From NCBI GenBank assembly GCA_022592435.1, contig JABYQS010000141.1, positions 1-64,000 of the forward strand: 64,000 nt of DNA. Direction: 5' to 3'. The number at the start of each line of letters is the position of its first letter. The stretch's first letter is position 1. Shown piece by piece: positions 35,148-45,710 of this stretch. The position numbers were made by a program, and so were the translations under genes. The notes under the pieces are model-generated. The model was not told where the DNA came from and did no database searches. It was given only the letters and a program-made list of their open reading frames with translations. This stretch comes from Cerioporus squamosus. Lineage: Eukaryota > Basidiomycota > Agaricomycetes > Polyporales > Polyporaceae.

Positions 35148-36386
35148 CTATGACCGAATCAGGAGGTGGTTTGCGCAAAGTTGAACTTCGTGAGGACCAC
35201 TGACCTTGTCCAAGCGACAGCACTGAATCCAGAGGGACTCGAATTGGTCAAGCGCCTTTTGGACATCCTCAAAGGCTATGTTCTCTCCGTCGGCAGCCCT
35301 CAGAGTCGTACAGTTTGCCTCGGCGCAACGCATAATCTCCTTCAAGTCAGCATGTTAGCCCATCCTCCAGGTACAGTCTTCATGAGCAACTTGCCTTCAG
35401 CTTGCTCACGAGGCTCTTCTGCGTCATGGATTGAGACGACAACTGCTGTAGTACCCGAGAATACGGATCCAAGGCGCTGCAGAGGTCGGGGACTGGGACT
35501 CGAGAGACGGAGGTGCACTTATGGAAACCGTCCACCTGCTCATCCCATACGGCGCTGACCTCGTGCGACAGCCTTCGGCGTTCCTCGACGAGTCCGCAAA
35601 GCGCTCCGACGACCTCGTTTACATGTCGAGGGAAGGTTTCGGTAGCCCACGCGCGGCGCTGTTCGAAGCCCTCCATGTACGCATGATACCCTTTCTGTTC
35701 AGACATGGGCGCACAATGAGTGCGAGACTGTCGCATCAAGGTACACAGATACTCACGTCGGTTAACGCCAAAGTCAGACATCCTTCCCACTTTACAGTCC
35801 GTGCGAGGACATCCGCCACCTGATTATAGAGAGCTTCCCGAGTGCTGTCAAGTTCAGCTTCCGCCCTCTCGACTACGGGGCGGTCTGTTGCATTCAAATG
35901 GAGGAAATAGCCATCGTATAGCATCCTGAACTGGTTGTGGCGCACGCCGGTCATGCTGTGCCGTGACCCCAGAATGGCGAGAACAAACACACCTGGTCGT
36001 TCATCACTCTGCACTCCGCATAGCTTCCATTGACGTCCATAGCGAAGGCATTGAGGCGGTCAGGAAGCGCATCTTCACCAGGGTAGAGCTCTTTCAGTAG
36101 CGCCTTGCGGCGAGTAACCTCGTATGGCGCGATGGTAGAGAAGATGTCGAAGCAGGTAGCTGTGCGGGATATGAGGAAGGTTTCCCAACATGTGACCTCG
36201 AGAGGAAGGTTGTATTTTTTGCGAACACTATAGATGTCATTAGCGACTAGTGCCCTATTTACGAGAACGCACCACTTCGACTGACCTTTCAAGCTCCTCG
36301 TCCAGAGAAGCTACAATCTCTCCGATGGCTTGAGGGAAAGCTTGCAGCAGAATGCACGCATCGGTCAGTAGCAGTCCAGGAGCCAT
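35148..36386 (-). CDS. uncharacterised helix-rich protein
   Basis: The start is ATG 36386 (MAPGLLLTDACILLQAFPQA). Short GT..AG introns join: SLDEELE to SVRKKYNLPLEVTC; NGSYAECRVMNDQ to FRMLYDGYFLHLN; and LALTD to KGYHAYMEGFEQRRAW. A final exon pair ends LCANHLLIRS with TAG at 35148. The product, about 370-400 residues, is predicted to be mostly alpha-helical and coiled-coil-like (AELDSTREALYNQVADVLA, VEERRRLSHEVSAVWDEQ, FEDVQKALDQFESLW), with no signal peptide, clear membrane helix or catalytic motif. I do not recognise the family. The last junction near 35350-35400 is the least certain. The SUN-domain gene lies just upstream on the same strand, but nothing links them functionally. Confidence 0.6.
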
Positions 36387-36716
36387 AGCGCGTAGAAGTC
36401 GGAAGTGGCGAAGGTGCGAGGGTGGGGGATAGGGAGCAGAGGAGAGTCTGCGGGAGCGCATCGGGGTCGTTCGTACGCCACTCGGCAGACAACCTTTGTC
36501 CGAGTGCGTGAACGTGTTCAGTCGGGGTCCGCCGACACGTGGATGGCAAGCAATATCTATGGATCGCGATACATGGAGAAGGCATGGTAAGCAAGCATGA
36601 ATTCATGGCGGACTGGTACAGCAGCTAGTACATAGAGACAGATAGGACAGAACAACAACTAGACTTGACACTCAGTAAGCGGTCGAATGGGCATGTAGAC
36701 AGCGACCACTGACCAT
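36387..36716. other. intergenic, nothing recognised
   Basis: A 330-bp spacer between two minus-strand genes, holding the promoter region of the helical protein gene. No distinct element was identified. Confidence 0.45.
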
Positions 36717-37766
36717 TCAAGGTGATACTTCCTCGCCGTGGATGCGAACACGATAAAGGCGCGAAGTGGGAGACCCCCAGTTGCTCCAGATCTCCAGCAC
36801 GAACACGCCGAAGTAGATGTGGGAAGATACAACACTTGGGTCCACCGCAAATGTTTGTACGTGGAAGTCGGCGTCGATAGCGTACTCGATTGAGGCGAGG
36901 GGAAGGAAACTACCACCGCCCGTAATAGGCGGTCCATCATCGACAGCGTCGAGGCGCGAGAGACCGAAACCTTCGCTAGCAACCTTGTACCGCTCCTTGT
37001 TCCCTTTGCCCTCGAGTAGCCCCCATAGAACCATAGACCGGGGGGCCTGTCTCACATCGGCCGCAATCTCTCGCGGGACATGGTCGATAGTGATGTTCGT
37101 GGGGTAGATGAATACCGGTACTTTGATGCCGACCTGGCCGTGGTTATCGGGGATGGACCAGTAGGATGCGGAGCGCAGATCTTCGTCTAGTATGTTCTCC
37201 GGGGGACGTGCGACGGCAAGATCGGAGGTGTCGAAAGCTGATGTGAGCAGGGGAGCGATCCTCGCGCCATCTGCGGCGAGAGCAAAATCGCGACGGCTGA
37301 CTGGATCCTTCAACGCAGCGCGAACAGCCTTCTGTATCACGTCGGAGAGCTCGGAGGCAGAGGGGCGGGAAGAGGGCGGTTGCCCAGCAAGGAACGGCGA
37401 ATAGATGGCAGATCGACGCGGAAAGCCCGGACACTGTCCAGGGCTCGGACCACCACACCATCGGTGCTTACCAGCAGCGGGCCAAACAGTACCAATGCCA
37501 TGACTGCGAGGGACATGTACAGCAGCTTATAGTGAGCGGTGGAAGCAACGGAGGCTGCTGAGCCACTCGCGCTTGTGCTTGCGCGCGCGGCGTCGTCACG
37601 GCGTCGTCCCGCTTTCTTTGGGGACTCTTGAGATGCTCCATCTGACGTAAAGTGAACCTTGCGCTCTAAGCTCAATGAGAACTAGCAAAACCAAGAACAG
37701 AGATGATCACTTACTGCCGCTCTCGCCGAGAAACCTATTTGGATCGAATGGATCAGTGCTACTCAT
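36717..37766 (-). CDS. SUN-domain protein (inner nuclear membrane, LINC complex)
   Basis: SUN proteins span the inner nuclear membrane and bind KASH partners to tether the nucleus to the cytoskeleton. Exon 1 (about 37715-37766, MSSTDPFDPNRFLGES...) splices to the large exon. A basic nucleoplasmic N-terminus is followed by one membrane helix (residues about 60-80, KLLYMSLAVMALVLFGPLLV), a short linker and the SUN domain (residues about 155-330). Recognisable SUN motifs are ENILDEDLRSASYWS, the KASH-lid and core strands VFIYPTNITIDHVP, PRSMVLWGLLEG, and the C-terminal VFVLEIWSNWGSP..RLYRVRIHG. The stop is at 36717. Between the linker (PLPAPLPP) and SELSDVIQKAV one nucleotide is missing near 37,355, so the frame must shift once; with it restored the protein would have about 334 residues. 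No intron explains the shift. Confidence 0.87.
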
Positions 37767-38379
37767 CGTGGTTTGGATTACGGAGGCGAGAAAACTGCTG
37801 GAGTGAGGTTAGACGAGCTGCTTCTGCTTGTTGTGGTCATGTAACTACCTGCGAAGTACTTGCTCGCGGAGGTGGACGACGGTGGCGATGGCAGATGACA
37901 AGGAGCACCGCATCGTGCGCGCGACGCATGGCACTCCTTGGCGCCTGAGGGCATTGACCGCGGCTACTCCCGGAGGCACCCATACCAATGACCTGAACGC
38001 CGGACGACGCTATAGTACTCGCACACCAGAATACAGTGACTGGAGTGATATTGCAAGGGGTTTCTGAGGTTTATGGGTACAGATGTACATGAGGTTGGGA
38101 ACTAGGAGGCAAGCGGGTGGAACCATAGAATAAGTGGACAGAGAAGTAAGGGCGAGAAGGAGCATGTACCAGAAGATAATGGAGACGGGAGCAAGGACGG
38201 AGAGAGGTGAGACGACGAGCGAGGAGGAGCATAGGAGGAGCATATATATGAGAAACAGGGACAAGAGCATGTTTGTAGAGAGGGGGGGAGAACGAGCACG
38301 AGCACCTGGAAAGACGGGGCATGGTGGCGGTAGCGAAGACGACGACAGAGAGAAGTTGGGTGATGAGGGACCTGCCTAC
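37767..38379. other. intergenic with purine-rich low-complexity stretch
   Basis: 37770-38070 is the SUN gene upstream region. 38120-38340 is G/A-rich on the plus strand (GAGGAGGAGCATAGGAGGAG type) and lies just downstream of the minus-strand gene ending at 38380. No gene was found. Confidence 0.5.
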
Positions 38380-39429
38380 CTATCGACCCTTCTGGTTGCG
38401 GAGCTGCTTCACGCCCCAGCTTGGAGACACCCAGGAGGGCTGCTTCCGCTTCGGGGTCAACGTGAGCCGACGACCATCCTCACGAACATCTCCTTCTCTA
38501 GCCCGCTTCCAATACCCAGCACCATCGGACCCCATGGTCCAGATCCAGAGCTGAGTCGCCTTGACCTCTCCTTTGACGTGGTTGCAGTAAAGGTCTCCCA
38601 CGGTGAGGTCCGGGTACATCGTCAAGGTTGGAGGCTGGCGGAGGGGGACTGTGGTGAATGACTCCCAGAAGTAGGTGACGACGTCCGGCTCGGTCGTCGA
38701 TGTAACCCTCTTCTGTCTGATGAAGATGGGCTCGCCATCCTACACCCCTGCGCATCAGAAAATGCATACGCGCAACGACAGGAGTATTGCTCACCTGTTC
38801 GCCGAAGCGAGTGACAATACCCCCATCGGGTTTCAGACGAGTCTCAATCGCAGAAGACCGCTTGTCGACCTTGGAGGAGCTCTTGATTGAGGAACGGGAT
38901 GCAGAGCGGGTAAGCCGGATGGCAGGACGAGGGGGCTGCGCAGAAGAGGGTGGAGCAGCGGAACCAGCAGGGGTTGCACTCTCCGGAGATCGCGCACGCG
39001 CGACCACGGTCGGTATGGGAGAAATGGGAGGTGGCGACGGCGAGGGACTCGTGAGAGGCGATTCTCCACCTGCGGCGACGCTGCACGGAGTGCGCTCACG
39101 CTGCCGGGGGGTAGAAGGGCCCGGCTCAGCTTGAGATAGGCTGGGCGTGGTCTCCCGGTCGCGCTGGATGGCACGTTTGATCTCCTTCCTACGAGAAAGG
39201 CTTGAGAGACGTAAGTACAACGCACACTCCACATTGCAAGGGGTTCCTACCTGACAGGTTGGGTCTTGAAAGTTCGGATCGCCGTAAGCTGGACTCCTCA
39301 GACACGGTGAGGAGGTGACGGAGCCACGCATTCTATCACCGTGGGCCGCGATCCTTCCGCGCGGCGCATAGCGGAGAAGAAGTACTTTGAGGGATTGGCG
39401 GAGTGCGAGCTAGTGTGCATCGGAGCCAT
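38380..39429 (-). CDS. uncharacterised Ser/Pro-rich protein with conserved C-terminal domain
   Basis: The likely start is ATG 39429 (MAPMHTSSHSANPSKYFF...), about 100 bp below a TATA box. An intron at about 39,190-39,250 joins FKTQPVR to KEIKRAIQRDRE. A Ser/Pro-rich disordered region follows (PSLSQAEPGPSTPRQRERTP, SPSPPPISPIPTV) and then a basic stretch (RSSIKSSSKVDKRSS). A second intron joins GIVTRFGEQ to DGEPIFIRQKR. The C-terminal 110 residues look like a folded beta-rich domain (MYPDLTVGDLYCNHV, ATQLWIWTMGSDGAGYWKR, QPSWVSPSWGVKQL), ending with TAG at 38380. A TGA at 39298-39300 interrupts the N-terminal frame (PPHRV-stop-GVQLTAIRTF); it could be a Trp-to-stop lesion or lie in an intron I cannot define. 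The family is unknown. Confidence 0.6.
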
Positions 39430-39526
39430 TGGATCAGAGAGCTTTGGGGAGGATATGGGAGCGTCGTCAAGTTGGAAAGAATTGAAGAGGTGGGATGAGT
39501 TGGTCGAGCGACCACATACCATAGAA

Positions 39527-39532
39527 TTTATA
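39527..39532 (-). promoter_or_regulatory. TATA box upstream of the 38.4-39.4 kb gene
   Basis: On the minus strand the sequence reads GAGTATAAATTC, about 100 bp upstream of ATG 39429. An ATG at 39522 lies only a few bases downstream of the TATA box and is therefore unlikely to be the translation start. Confidence 0.5.
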
Positions 39533-39539
39533 CTCGCAG

Positions 39540-40121
39540 ATGCAAGGAACCCCCCATCCCATCACACTCGCTAACTTCACATCGTTCTGCAAGGCGATTC
39601 AAGGTCACGGACATAGGCGGAAAGGCAGGAGAGGTAGCGAAAGGCTAACAGTGCGCATGATAGAAAGAAGTAAAGAATTAGCGCCTGTGTGACGCGGTCC
39701 CGGACTTCCGACCATTGCCAGATAAGTCTAGCGCCGTCTGGACGGCAGAGCCCGCTACCTCTCAGGTCATATGCAGCATGCAGGCTTTGTGAGTTGCATG
39801 GAGACCGGACTTGTATACGAAGGAGAGGTACACGCTATATATGAGAATTATGTTATAAAACGTCTCGCGAGGGCTCTCCCTCTGAATCAACGCCCCACCG
39901 TATATGAAGGTTCGTGTTGTTTCTTTGAAATGCTCCTTGGAACGACCCGGCACGCTGATGGCTTCGGAAATTCCTGTTGATGCATCGCAACGCCTCGACG
40001 CTCGACGGCTATGCAATGCTTTGTTCCTAGGCACTCTTTTGTCGGCGTGCGTCGCAATAGAACCTCGCCGCCATTCCCCACTTCACAACGCCGCTCTTGT
40101 CCACAGCTCACGTATCGCGGT
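39540..40121. other. divergent intergenic region
   Basis: Spacer between a minus-strand gene (upstream end about 39,530) and the plus-strand gene starting at 40122, so it should hold both promoters. No specific element was identified. Confidence 0.45.
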
Positions 40122-40815
40122 ATGGCGTCGTCTGAGCTCAAGTGGTACTACACAGCGCCATGTGAAGTGTTCTTCGCGTTCGAGACAACCGAGAACGGCA
40201 TGGAGGACTTCGCGCGCAAAGACGTGCAATTCTTCTTGATTGAGGCGAGCGACATGCGCACATGTGAGTCTAGCGTGCAATAATTATGCCTACACTGTTG
40301 ACCACAATCCCAGTGTTCATTTGTGTCCTGCACGAGAGTGATGAAGAGTCCACACTCTTCTGCGCTCGAGTTACTGAGGCCGCGGTGTCTACGAGACAGA
40401 TCTTGGTGAGTATTGGATTACTTGGTGACGGGAGTCTGTTGTCTGACATTTGGACACCCACCAGGGACCGTGCATGCTTTCTATGCACTCCGACAATGCC
40501 GGAATCTTCCTCTCGTTCCCATACGAGCACGTCATGCAGGAGTTCGTCAATGCCGCGGGAGCATGGTTCATCTGCGAACCGGAGAAACATAACTTACTCT
40601 GCAGTACGCTGAGGGACACCGTAGCGGCTGAACTGGATATCATGGCCTTGAAGGGCTTAATGAAGAAGAGTCTTGCAGCTGTGTTGGAGTTCTGCAGCAA
40701 CGAAGGAGCTGAGATGACCTCGGGCACGCCGGCAGCACTCGGCATGGAGGTCATGGAGGAGGAAGGTGTCGCGCAGGTCGAGACTGTTGATGTTATCGGA
40801 AGGTCTCAAATATAG
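40122..40815 (+). CDS. small uncharacterised protein, first member of a paralogous pair
   Basis: ATG 40122. The three exons (40122-40263, 40314-40405, 40465-40815) have canonical short introns and total 585 nt, giving an intact protein of 194 residues. The N-terminal half is beta-rich and aromatic (LKWYYTAPCEVFFAFETT, VQFFLIEASDMRTLFICVLH). A middle segment follows (CMLSMHSDNAGIFLSFPYEH), then a helical C-terminus (LDIMALKGLMKKSLAAVLEF) and an acidic tail. The exon phases match those of the gene at 42265, and the proteins align weakly throughout; for example SDNAGIFLSFPYEHVMQEFV here corresponds to SDSEMFWLEFMEEDHLEQFV there. There is no signal peptide or catalytic motif, and the family is unknown to me. 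It may form a functional unit with the two genes that follow. Confidence 0.75.
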
Positions 40816-41220
40816 AATATGTCCCTTCAGTTCACCTCTTGTGTGTTAGTGTCACAGGCTGTTGCGTAGGTAGGGGGAGGAAGTCATCCCGGGCGTGGTG
40901 TACGATGCTCGGGCATCATCGGGCGTCCTAGGACCTGGAGCGTGCCAATGGCCGGTACATTTCTAGCACCGGATGGCCGGATACATATCAGCCAGCTGGG
41001 CTGAGAACTACTACTTATGTCCCGGGGAGCGGACGGCAGGACAATTGGGCAATGCGACTGCCATATCAGGTTACCCTCCTCGCATGGGGTCTCGGTCACG
41101 ACTCACGGACTTGGAGATCATGCGACCCTTCGGGAAGGCTCCCTGCCAGCTCATAACTCAGAACTTACTCATTCCTCGGGGTTCCCGCTCGCCCACATCG
41201 CATGTGCTCCTTCCTTCAAG
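40816..41220. other. intergenic between small plus-strand genes
   Basis: A 405-bp spacer. A frame opens upstream of 41221 and reads into its first exon, but the ATG at 41221 fits the splice pattern better. Nothing else was recognised. Confidence 0.4.
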
Positions 41221-41720
41221 ATGAGGTTAGTCCGGTAGTTCAGAAGTGCATCGTTAATACACGCTGATATCGCTGAGATCGCAGTGAACGCAGAGTTTAT
41301 GCCGACGTCTGGAGAGCCGCACTCGACGATGCGCCCACCGGAGTCCCCGATCCTCCCTACCTTCGAGAGATGCTCGGTCGGCTGCAGCTCCTCAGAGCCA
41401 TGTCGGCGGAGGTCGATAAAGTCATCGAGTCACTACGCTCCACGCAGAGGGGCATCTTTGCCCAGCTGCGCGAGATGGAAGACTACATCGCTCTACTGAA
41501 CGACCTCATGATATTTTCTCCCTCCAGTCGACCGCCGTCGCCTCCTGTTGGCGTCAATCCCCTGCCGGAGCGCGGTGGGGATAGGAGAGTTGGACGTTGT
41601 CGGGGGACAATTGGTGCAGTGTGGTCAAAACTATTGGTGCGTGACTCTGTTATCCGTGCATGTATGTACTGATGCCTCCTACAGAGTCCGCGTCGTGCTG
41701 CAGGATCGTCGCGAGGGTGA
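41221..41720 (+). CDS. small coiled-coil protein with a 5-nt first coding exon
   Basis: The start is ATG 41221. The first coding part is only ATGAG (41221-41225), joined by a GT..AG intron to 41285-41636 and then to 41685-41720. The total is 393 nt, an intact 130-residue protein. It begins MSERRVYADVWRAALDDAP and contains a long amphipathic helix (EMLGRLQLLRAMSAEVDKVI, then ESLRSTQRGIFAQLREMEDY) and a Pro/Arg/Gly-rich tail ending SPRRAAGSSRG. This looks like a small coiled-coil adaptor. It lies between two paralogous genes on the same strand with similar intron styles, which suggests a co-evolving cluster, but function is unknown. An upstream in-frame start is possible because the frame is open 5' of 41221. 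Confidence 0.6.
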
Positions 41721-42264
41721 GACACCTTGTGAGATCCTAAATGCCGCAAGCTACCAATCCTCTCAGCAATGTTCTCTGTACATCACGTCCTCTGCTTTTC
41801 GACGCTCGTCTCTGCTTATCCGATCGCTTTTGTCGCTTTCGTGCACCCTCTCTCCCTTGCTTTGGTCTCCTCGATCTCGCCGTTCCACTCTTATGTTCCA
41901 TATAAGCAGCGTCGCTATTCCATTCATGCCAAGAAATTATCTGTAATCAACCCGATCTCTCGTACCGCCTACAATCTGATCCCATGCTTCTCTTGCTCGG
42001 GAGTTCCCACCTCGCGATGCAGCATCATCAGAGGCAGAACGTCCCGCTACAGGACTGACTCCGAGTGGCACAACTGTATAAATCCGACTGGCGACGACAC
42101 CGCCCTCGACTCCACTACCATCCGCTGCAATTCATCCCTCGCATCCATCCACTGCAATTCACCCCCCCCCCCGGCATCTCAAGAACGTTACACCGTGAAT
42201 ATGTCATCGTCGTATGTTCTGTACTCCGTATCGCTTGCGCAGGACATGGCTGACAGACTGCCGA

Positions 42265-42750
42265 ATGGCCAGGCACCCGACCTACACTTACCATTGTTTC
42301 CCCGCGGTCCACACCCTTCCTGGTGATACCGAAGAGGATGACAGCATCATGTATGCTATGGTCGTCCTGATTTGCGCTCAGGAGTCCGGAGGTGGTGAGT
42401 CTGCTAGCCTTCCTCCGCCTTTCCCAGCTGACAAGTTATCTCACAGTCGTTCTTGTCATCTTGGCCGAGGAGTATATCGATGTTCTGTTTGCGCGTCGTG
42501 TTGAATACGAATGGACCTTGCACGCCATGCCAGTAAGTCATATATCTTGTCGTTCAAAGCATGAGCTCATCGTATGCCGATCTCCTAGACACCCGAACAG
42601 ATACAAGTTACTATCAGTGACAGCGAGATGTTCTGGCTCGAGTTCATGGAGGAGGACCACCTGGAGCAGTTTGTGAGGCTGTTCGAAGCCGGACAGCAGG
42701 ATTCGTTCGAGCTTGCCCTCCACGCTGCCAACCATATTATCTTAATTTAA
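42265..42750 (+). CDS. small uncharacterised protein, second member of the paralogous pair
   Basis: ATG 42265. The three exons (42265-42394, 42447-42532, 42589-42750) total 378 nt, an intact protein of 125 residues ending with TAA. It resembles the product of 40122-40815 in order and type of segments: an aromatic N-terminus (TYTYHCFPAVHTLPGDTEED), a hydrophobic strand (MYAMVVLICAQES, then VVLVILAEEYIDVLFARRVE), and a C-terminal segment beginning with an acidic-hydrophobic pattern (SDSEMFWLEFMEEDHLEQFV, RLFEAGQQDSFELALHA). It lacks the extended C-terminal helix and acidic tail of the paralogue. No catalytic residues, signal peptide or zinc ligands are evident. The start is chosen so that both proteins begin at the equivalent position. 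Confidence 0.7.
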
Positions 42751-43149
42751 TATGTCGTTCGGATGCTTGATCTAGTTGCGTACCGTACCCGCCATACACT
42801 ATATGAAGTGTCCGACATGCTGCCGTCCAAGTGGAGGGCTTGAACCCTTTGGACTCGCAGTGCGTTTGTGATTTGCTGACATGCAGGACCACGTGGCGCG
42901 GGATGCGTGCTATACTGCGGGCCCTGAAGGCCTGACACTTGATTGTGACCCACAACGCGGCCGACTTGCTGCACGGAGCTCTGTACTTTGTCTCCATCCA
43001 CTCGCATCCTAATATTACAAGATGCCTTTGCCAAGCAGCTAATCATATGTACTTCTCCGTCCGCATGGCTGCCAGAATTGTTTGCGAACTTCGCACTCTA
43101 CTTAATCCATACAACGAACGACAGCAGTCTGCACAGGATATGAACACTA
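42751..43149. other. convergent intergenic region
   Basis: 399 bp between the plus-strand gene ending at 42750 and the minus-strand WD40 gene ending at 43150. It should hold both 3' ends. No gene was recognised. Confidence 0.45.
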
Positions 43150-44764
43150 TCAAAGATGGTAGTAGTTTTCCACTAACGCGCCTGCACCCCACGCGCCCGC
43201 ATCCCAATCCTCCAACAAGACGTAGCAGGCAATTGCGAAGATGACAATGAACAGAGCGGAGCAATACACCGCAGCAGGCAGGAGGGAAGACTGCTACGAA
43301 ACGATCAATGTAGAACTTGCCAAGCGAAACAAGCAGCCGCGTACCTGGTGAGTCGACTCATGAACATTCTCTTCGTCTGAGTCATCTTCTTCGACGCCAG
43401 ACTGCCCAGCTGCAGCGTGGTCGCCGCCGGCAGTCCATATGATGACGGAAGAGGGAGCATGCTCGTTCATTACTCCTGTAGCAATGAGGAAGCGATCGCT
43501 GGCAGCGTAGTAATGAGCCTGAAACATGGTGGTTCAGAGTAGAGTCGCGCCTGCGTATCAAACGGCTCACCGCGAGCGCGAGAACTTTTTCTCCTTCTGT
43601 AGCGGGGCTCAGTGGTCGGCGCACATAGGAAATGCATAGCAAGAACTTACTGGGGACATCCAGCGGTTCAAGCTCAAGGCCAGAACCGACATACCAGATG
43701 CTCACCATGCCCTCTGTGCTACCACATGCGATGGCGTGTCCTCCATGAATGAAGAGGACCGGAACTGCACGGGACTTGTCGGTGATGTCTCGAAGGAAGG
43801 TTCGGATGACCTTGCCAGAGTCCAAGTCGTACACGTGGAAGCCGCCACCAACGTGTGAAGCAGCCAAGAAGGCGCCATTTGGAGAGAGACTCGCCCCGAC
43901 ACTGGCAGGCATATGAGCGAGAGGACGGATGAAGATAGGTGCCGTATTCAGCTTACATAGGAGTTGTGTTAATGACCCGCACATTCTTCCAGTTCTCGGT
44001 GTCGAACAGCCTGCAGAGTAGAGGCATCAGCGCGAGAACCCAGAATGGCATCGAGACAAACCGTATGCCATGGTTCAGATAGGTTGCAATGAGGTATGAC
44101 GGTGCCCAAGAAAGGCTAGTCACAAGGACTTCCAACTGTTCCTTGTCCGTGCGCTCGTCTTCGTCATCATTGTCTGAAGAGTCGGTGTCGGTCCGCTCGG
44201 AAACAGGTGGTGACATCGACGTGATCACACACGCCAGCATGGCTGTGCGGACTTCTAGTATTCTCGTACGAGGGATTATTCCAGAGAGACACTTACGGTT
44301 GGCATCCCAGTTCCAGACGGAGAGTTCCTCATGAGCGCCAGATGCGACCATATTGCCCCGCACACTGAGGTGTTCGACGGGGTACCGATGCGCCCAGAAG
44401 CCTGATACTTGTGTCACATCCTGCAAAGGATTCGTAGGTGCGAGGGTCAGCGGGATCTGTACCATGAGCCACTCACGTTGCCGTCCTTGACGAGAGCGGA
44501 GAGGAACCCGTCCGCCAAACCACACACGAGGTTCTCGTCGGTGTACCAAGCGACAGCCGTGATACGAGTCTTCGCATAGTAGACATCGAGCAACGACCAG
44601 GTCGCAGTATCCCAGATACAGACGGTTCCGTCCAGACCGGCCGATGCAAGCAGTGAGCCGGCTGGGTTGAAGGCAACGCGTGTGATACCGTTTGAATGGC
44701 CTCCTGAGAGGTGCGTAGTCGCCTTGTAGGGTGTCGCTCGCCGCTGGCTAATTAGTTCGGGCAT
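43150..44764 (-). CDS. WD40-repeat protein with C-terminal membrane anchor
   Basis: ATG 44764 (MPELISQRRATPYKATTHLS). WD40 units are clear: GHSNGITRVAFNPAGSLLAS..LDGTVCIWD near 44,690-44,600, LSVRGNMVASGAHEELSVWNW near 44,360-44,300, VGASLSPNGAFLAASHVGGG near 43,900-43,850, IACGSTEGMVSIWYVG near 43,740-43,690 and SDRFLIATGVMNE..VIIWT near 43,500-43,440. Several short introns split them. An acidic insert (SSDNDDEDERTDKEQ) lies within the propeller. After an acidic linker (EEDDSDEENVHESTHQ) an intron leads to a last exon encoding a hydrophobic helix (VYCSALFIVIFAIACYVLL) and a short tail ending ENYYHL with TGA at 43150. It is therefore a propeller attached to a membrane by a C-terminal helix. 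Some internal junctions were not checked base by base. Confidence 0.72.
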
Positions 44765-45350
44765 ACTGAGCTGTTCGGCGATATTGCGTGTCGAGACGGG
44801 AGGGTGATGAGGCGCGGACGAGTTGTGCCACTGGCCTGAGACGCTTGACTGCACACGTTGAGGACCACACGTGTTCGTCGTCGTCTTGCGTCATAGATCA
44901 CTGTCGCGTCAAGTGCGGTACAAACCGAGCTCTCTCGTCAGGGAGGTCTGGTACCTGGCAGGACATTGACGGCATACTTATTTGACTAGTAGCTGTCAGA
45001 TATTATTTGAGATGGCCATGCGGCGGAATATCGCAAACGGAGCTGCTACAAGCCCACTCCTATTCGCGCCGCAAGGCTCTGGAATCGTCCAGACATAGGA
45101 AACAGTTACGTCTGGGAACATCGCAGGCCCTGATGTGAGCGATTGTTATGCAAATGCGAGGATACTTACCTTAGCAAGTCTTGCGTATCTGGGCTGGTCG
45201 GAACCGTTGTATGGTCGTGAATGTCGGCTCGGTCGAGTGTAGCGCACATGCCAGGATGCAAAGTGAATGAGCTTGAAAAATAGACCAGAAAGGCAGAGTT
45301 TTGAGGGTTAACATTCAAGAGGCCATGCTGGCCAGAGAACAGTTCAGTCA
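44765..45350. other. intergenic, nothing recognised
   Basis: Upstream region of the WD40 gene, with a few short frames. The block downstream of it (from about 45.35 kb) consists of gene and retroelement fragments. Confidence 0.4.
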
Positions 45351-45370
45351 ACTTTCGCGTTGGAGAGTGA

Positions 45371-45408
45371 AGTGGAGTCGTTCACGTTGGCGCCGCAGTG
45401 TGGGAACG
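45371..45408 (+). mobile_element. retroelement primer-binding-site-like scar, copy 1
   Basis: The sequence AGTGGAGTCGTTCACG is followed by TTGGCGCCGCAGTGTGGGAA, a string resembling the tRNA primer-binding site that follows the 5' LTR of many Ty3/Gypsy elements. The same 38 bases, with two transitions, recur at about 54,720. No LTR pair, gag or pol sequence was found next to it, so it would be a fragment. Confidence 0.45.
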
Positions 45409-45599
45409 TTCGCCCTCTCGAGGGTGACGCGCGTGCTGTCTGAGCACGTGTCCCTTCGCCTACCAAACACGGTCTCCTCCTCTCCCTTTCCTCCCCTTGA
45501 GTTCTCCCTCTCCCTCGTCGTCAGCCCTCACCCCTACTTCTCCTTGCTGAGGATGTGTCTGGCCAGCACGGCAAGAAGGAGCACGGGTTCAACGGTCTC

Positions 45600-45710
45600 C
45601 AGCAGTACAGCACGCGAGGTTGTCCTTGTCGCTGGTTCGACTCATATCCCCAAGGTTGAGCAGCTCCTCGAGCAGTCCTTCGGAAAGGAGCCCTCGAAGG
45701 GTAACACTGG
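45600..45710 (+). pseudogene. HSP70 (BiP/KAR2-like) fragment
   Basis: Translation contains EVVLVAGSTHIPKVEQLLEQ followed by SFGKEPSKG, which matches the highly conserved HSP70 segment that includes the GGSTRIPKVQ motif of the ATPase domain. The motif has changes (VAGSTH for VGGSTR) that would be unusual in a working chaperone. The flanking sequence on both sides is not HSP70. This is an isolated, decayed exon-sized piece of a chaperone gene. Confidence 0.8.
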
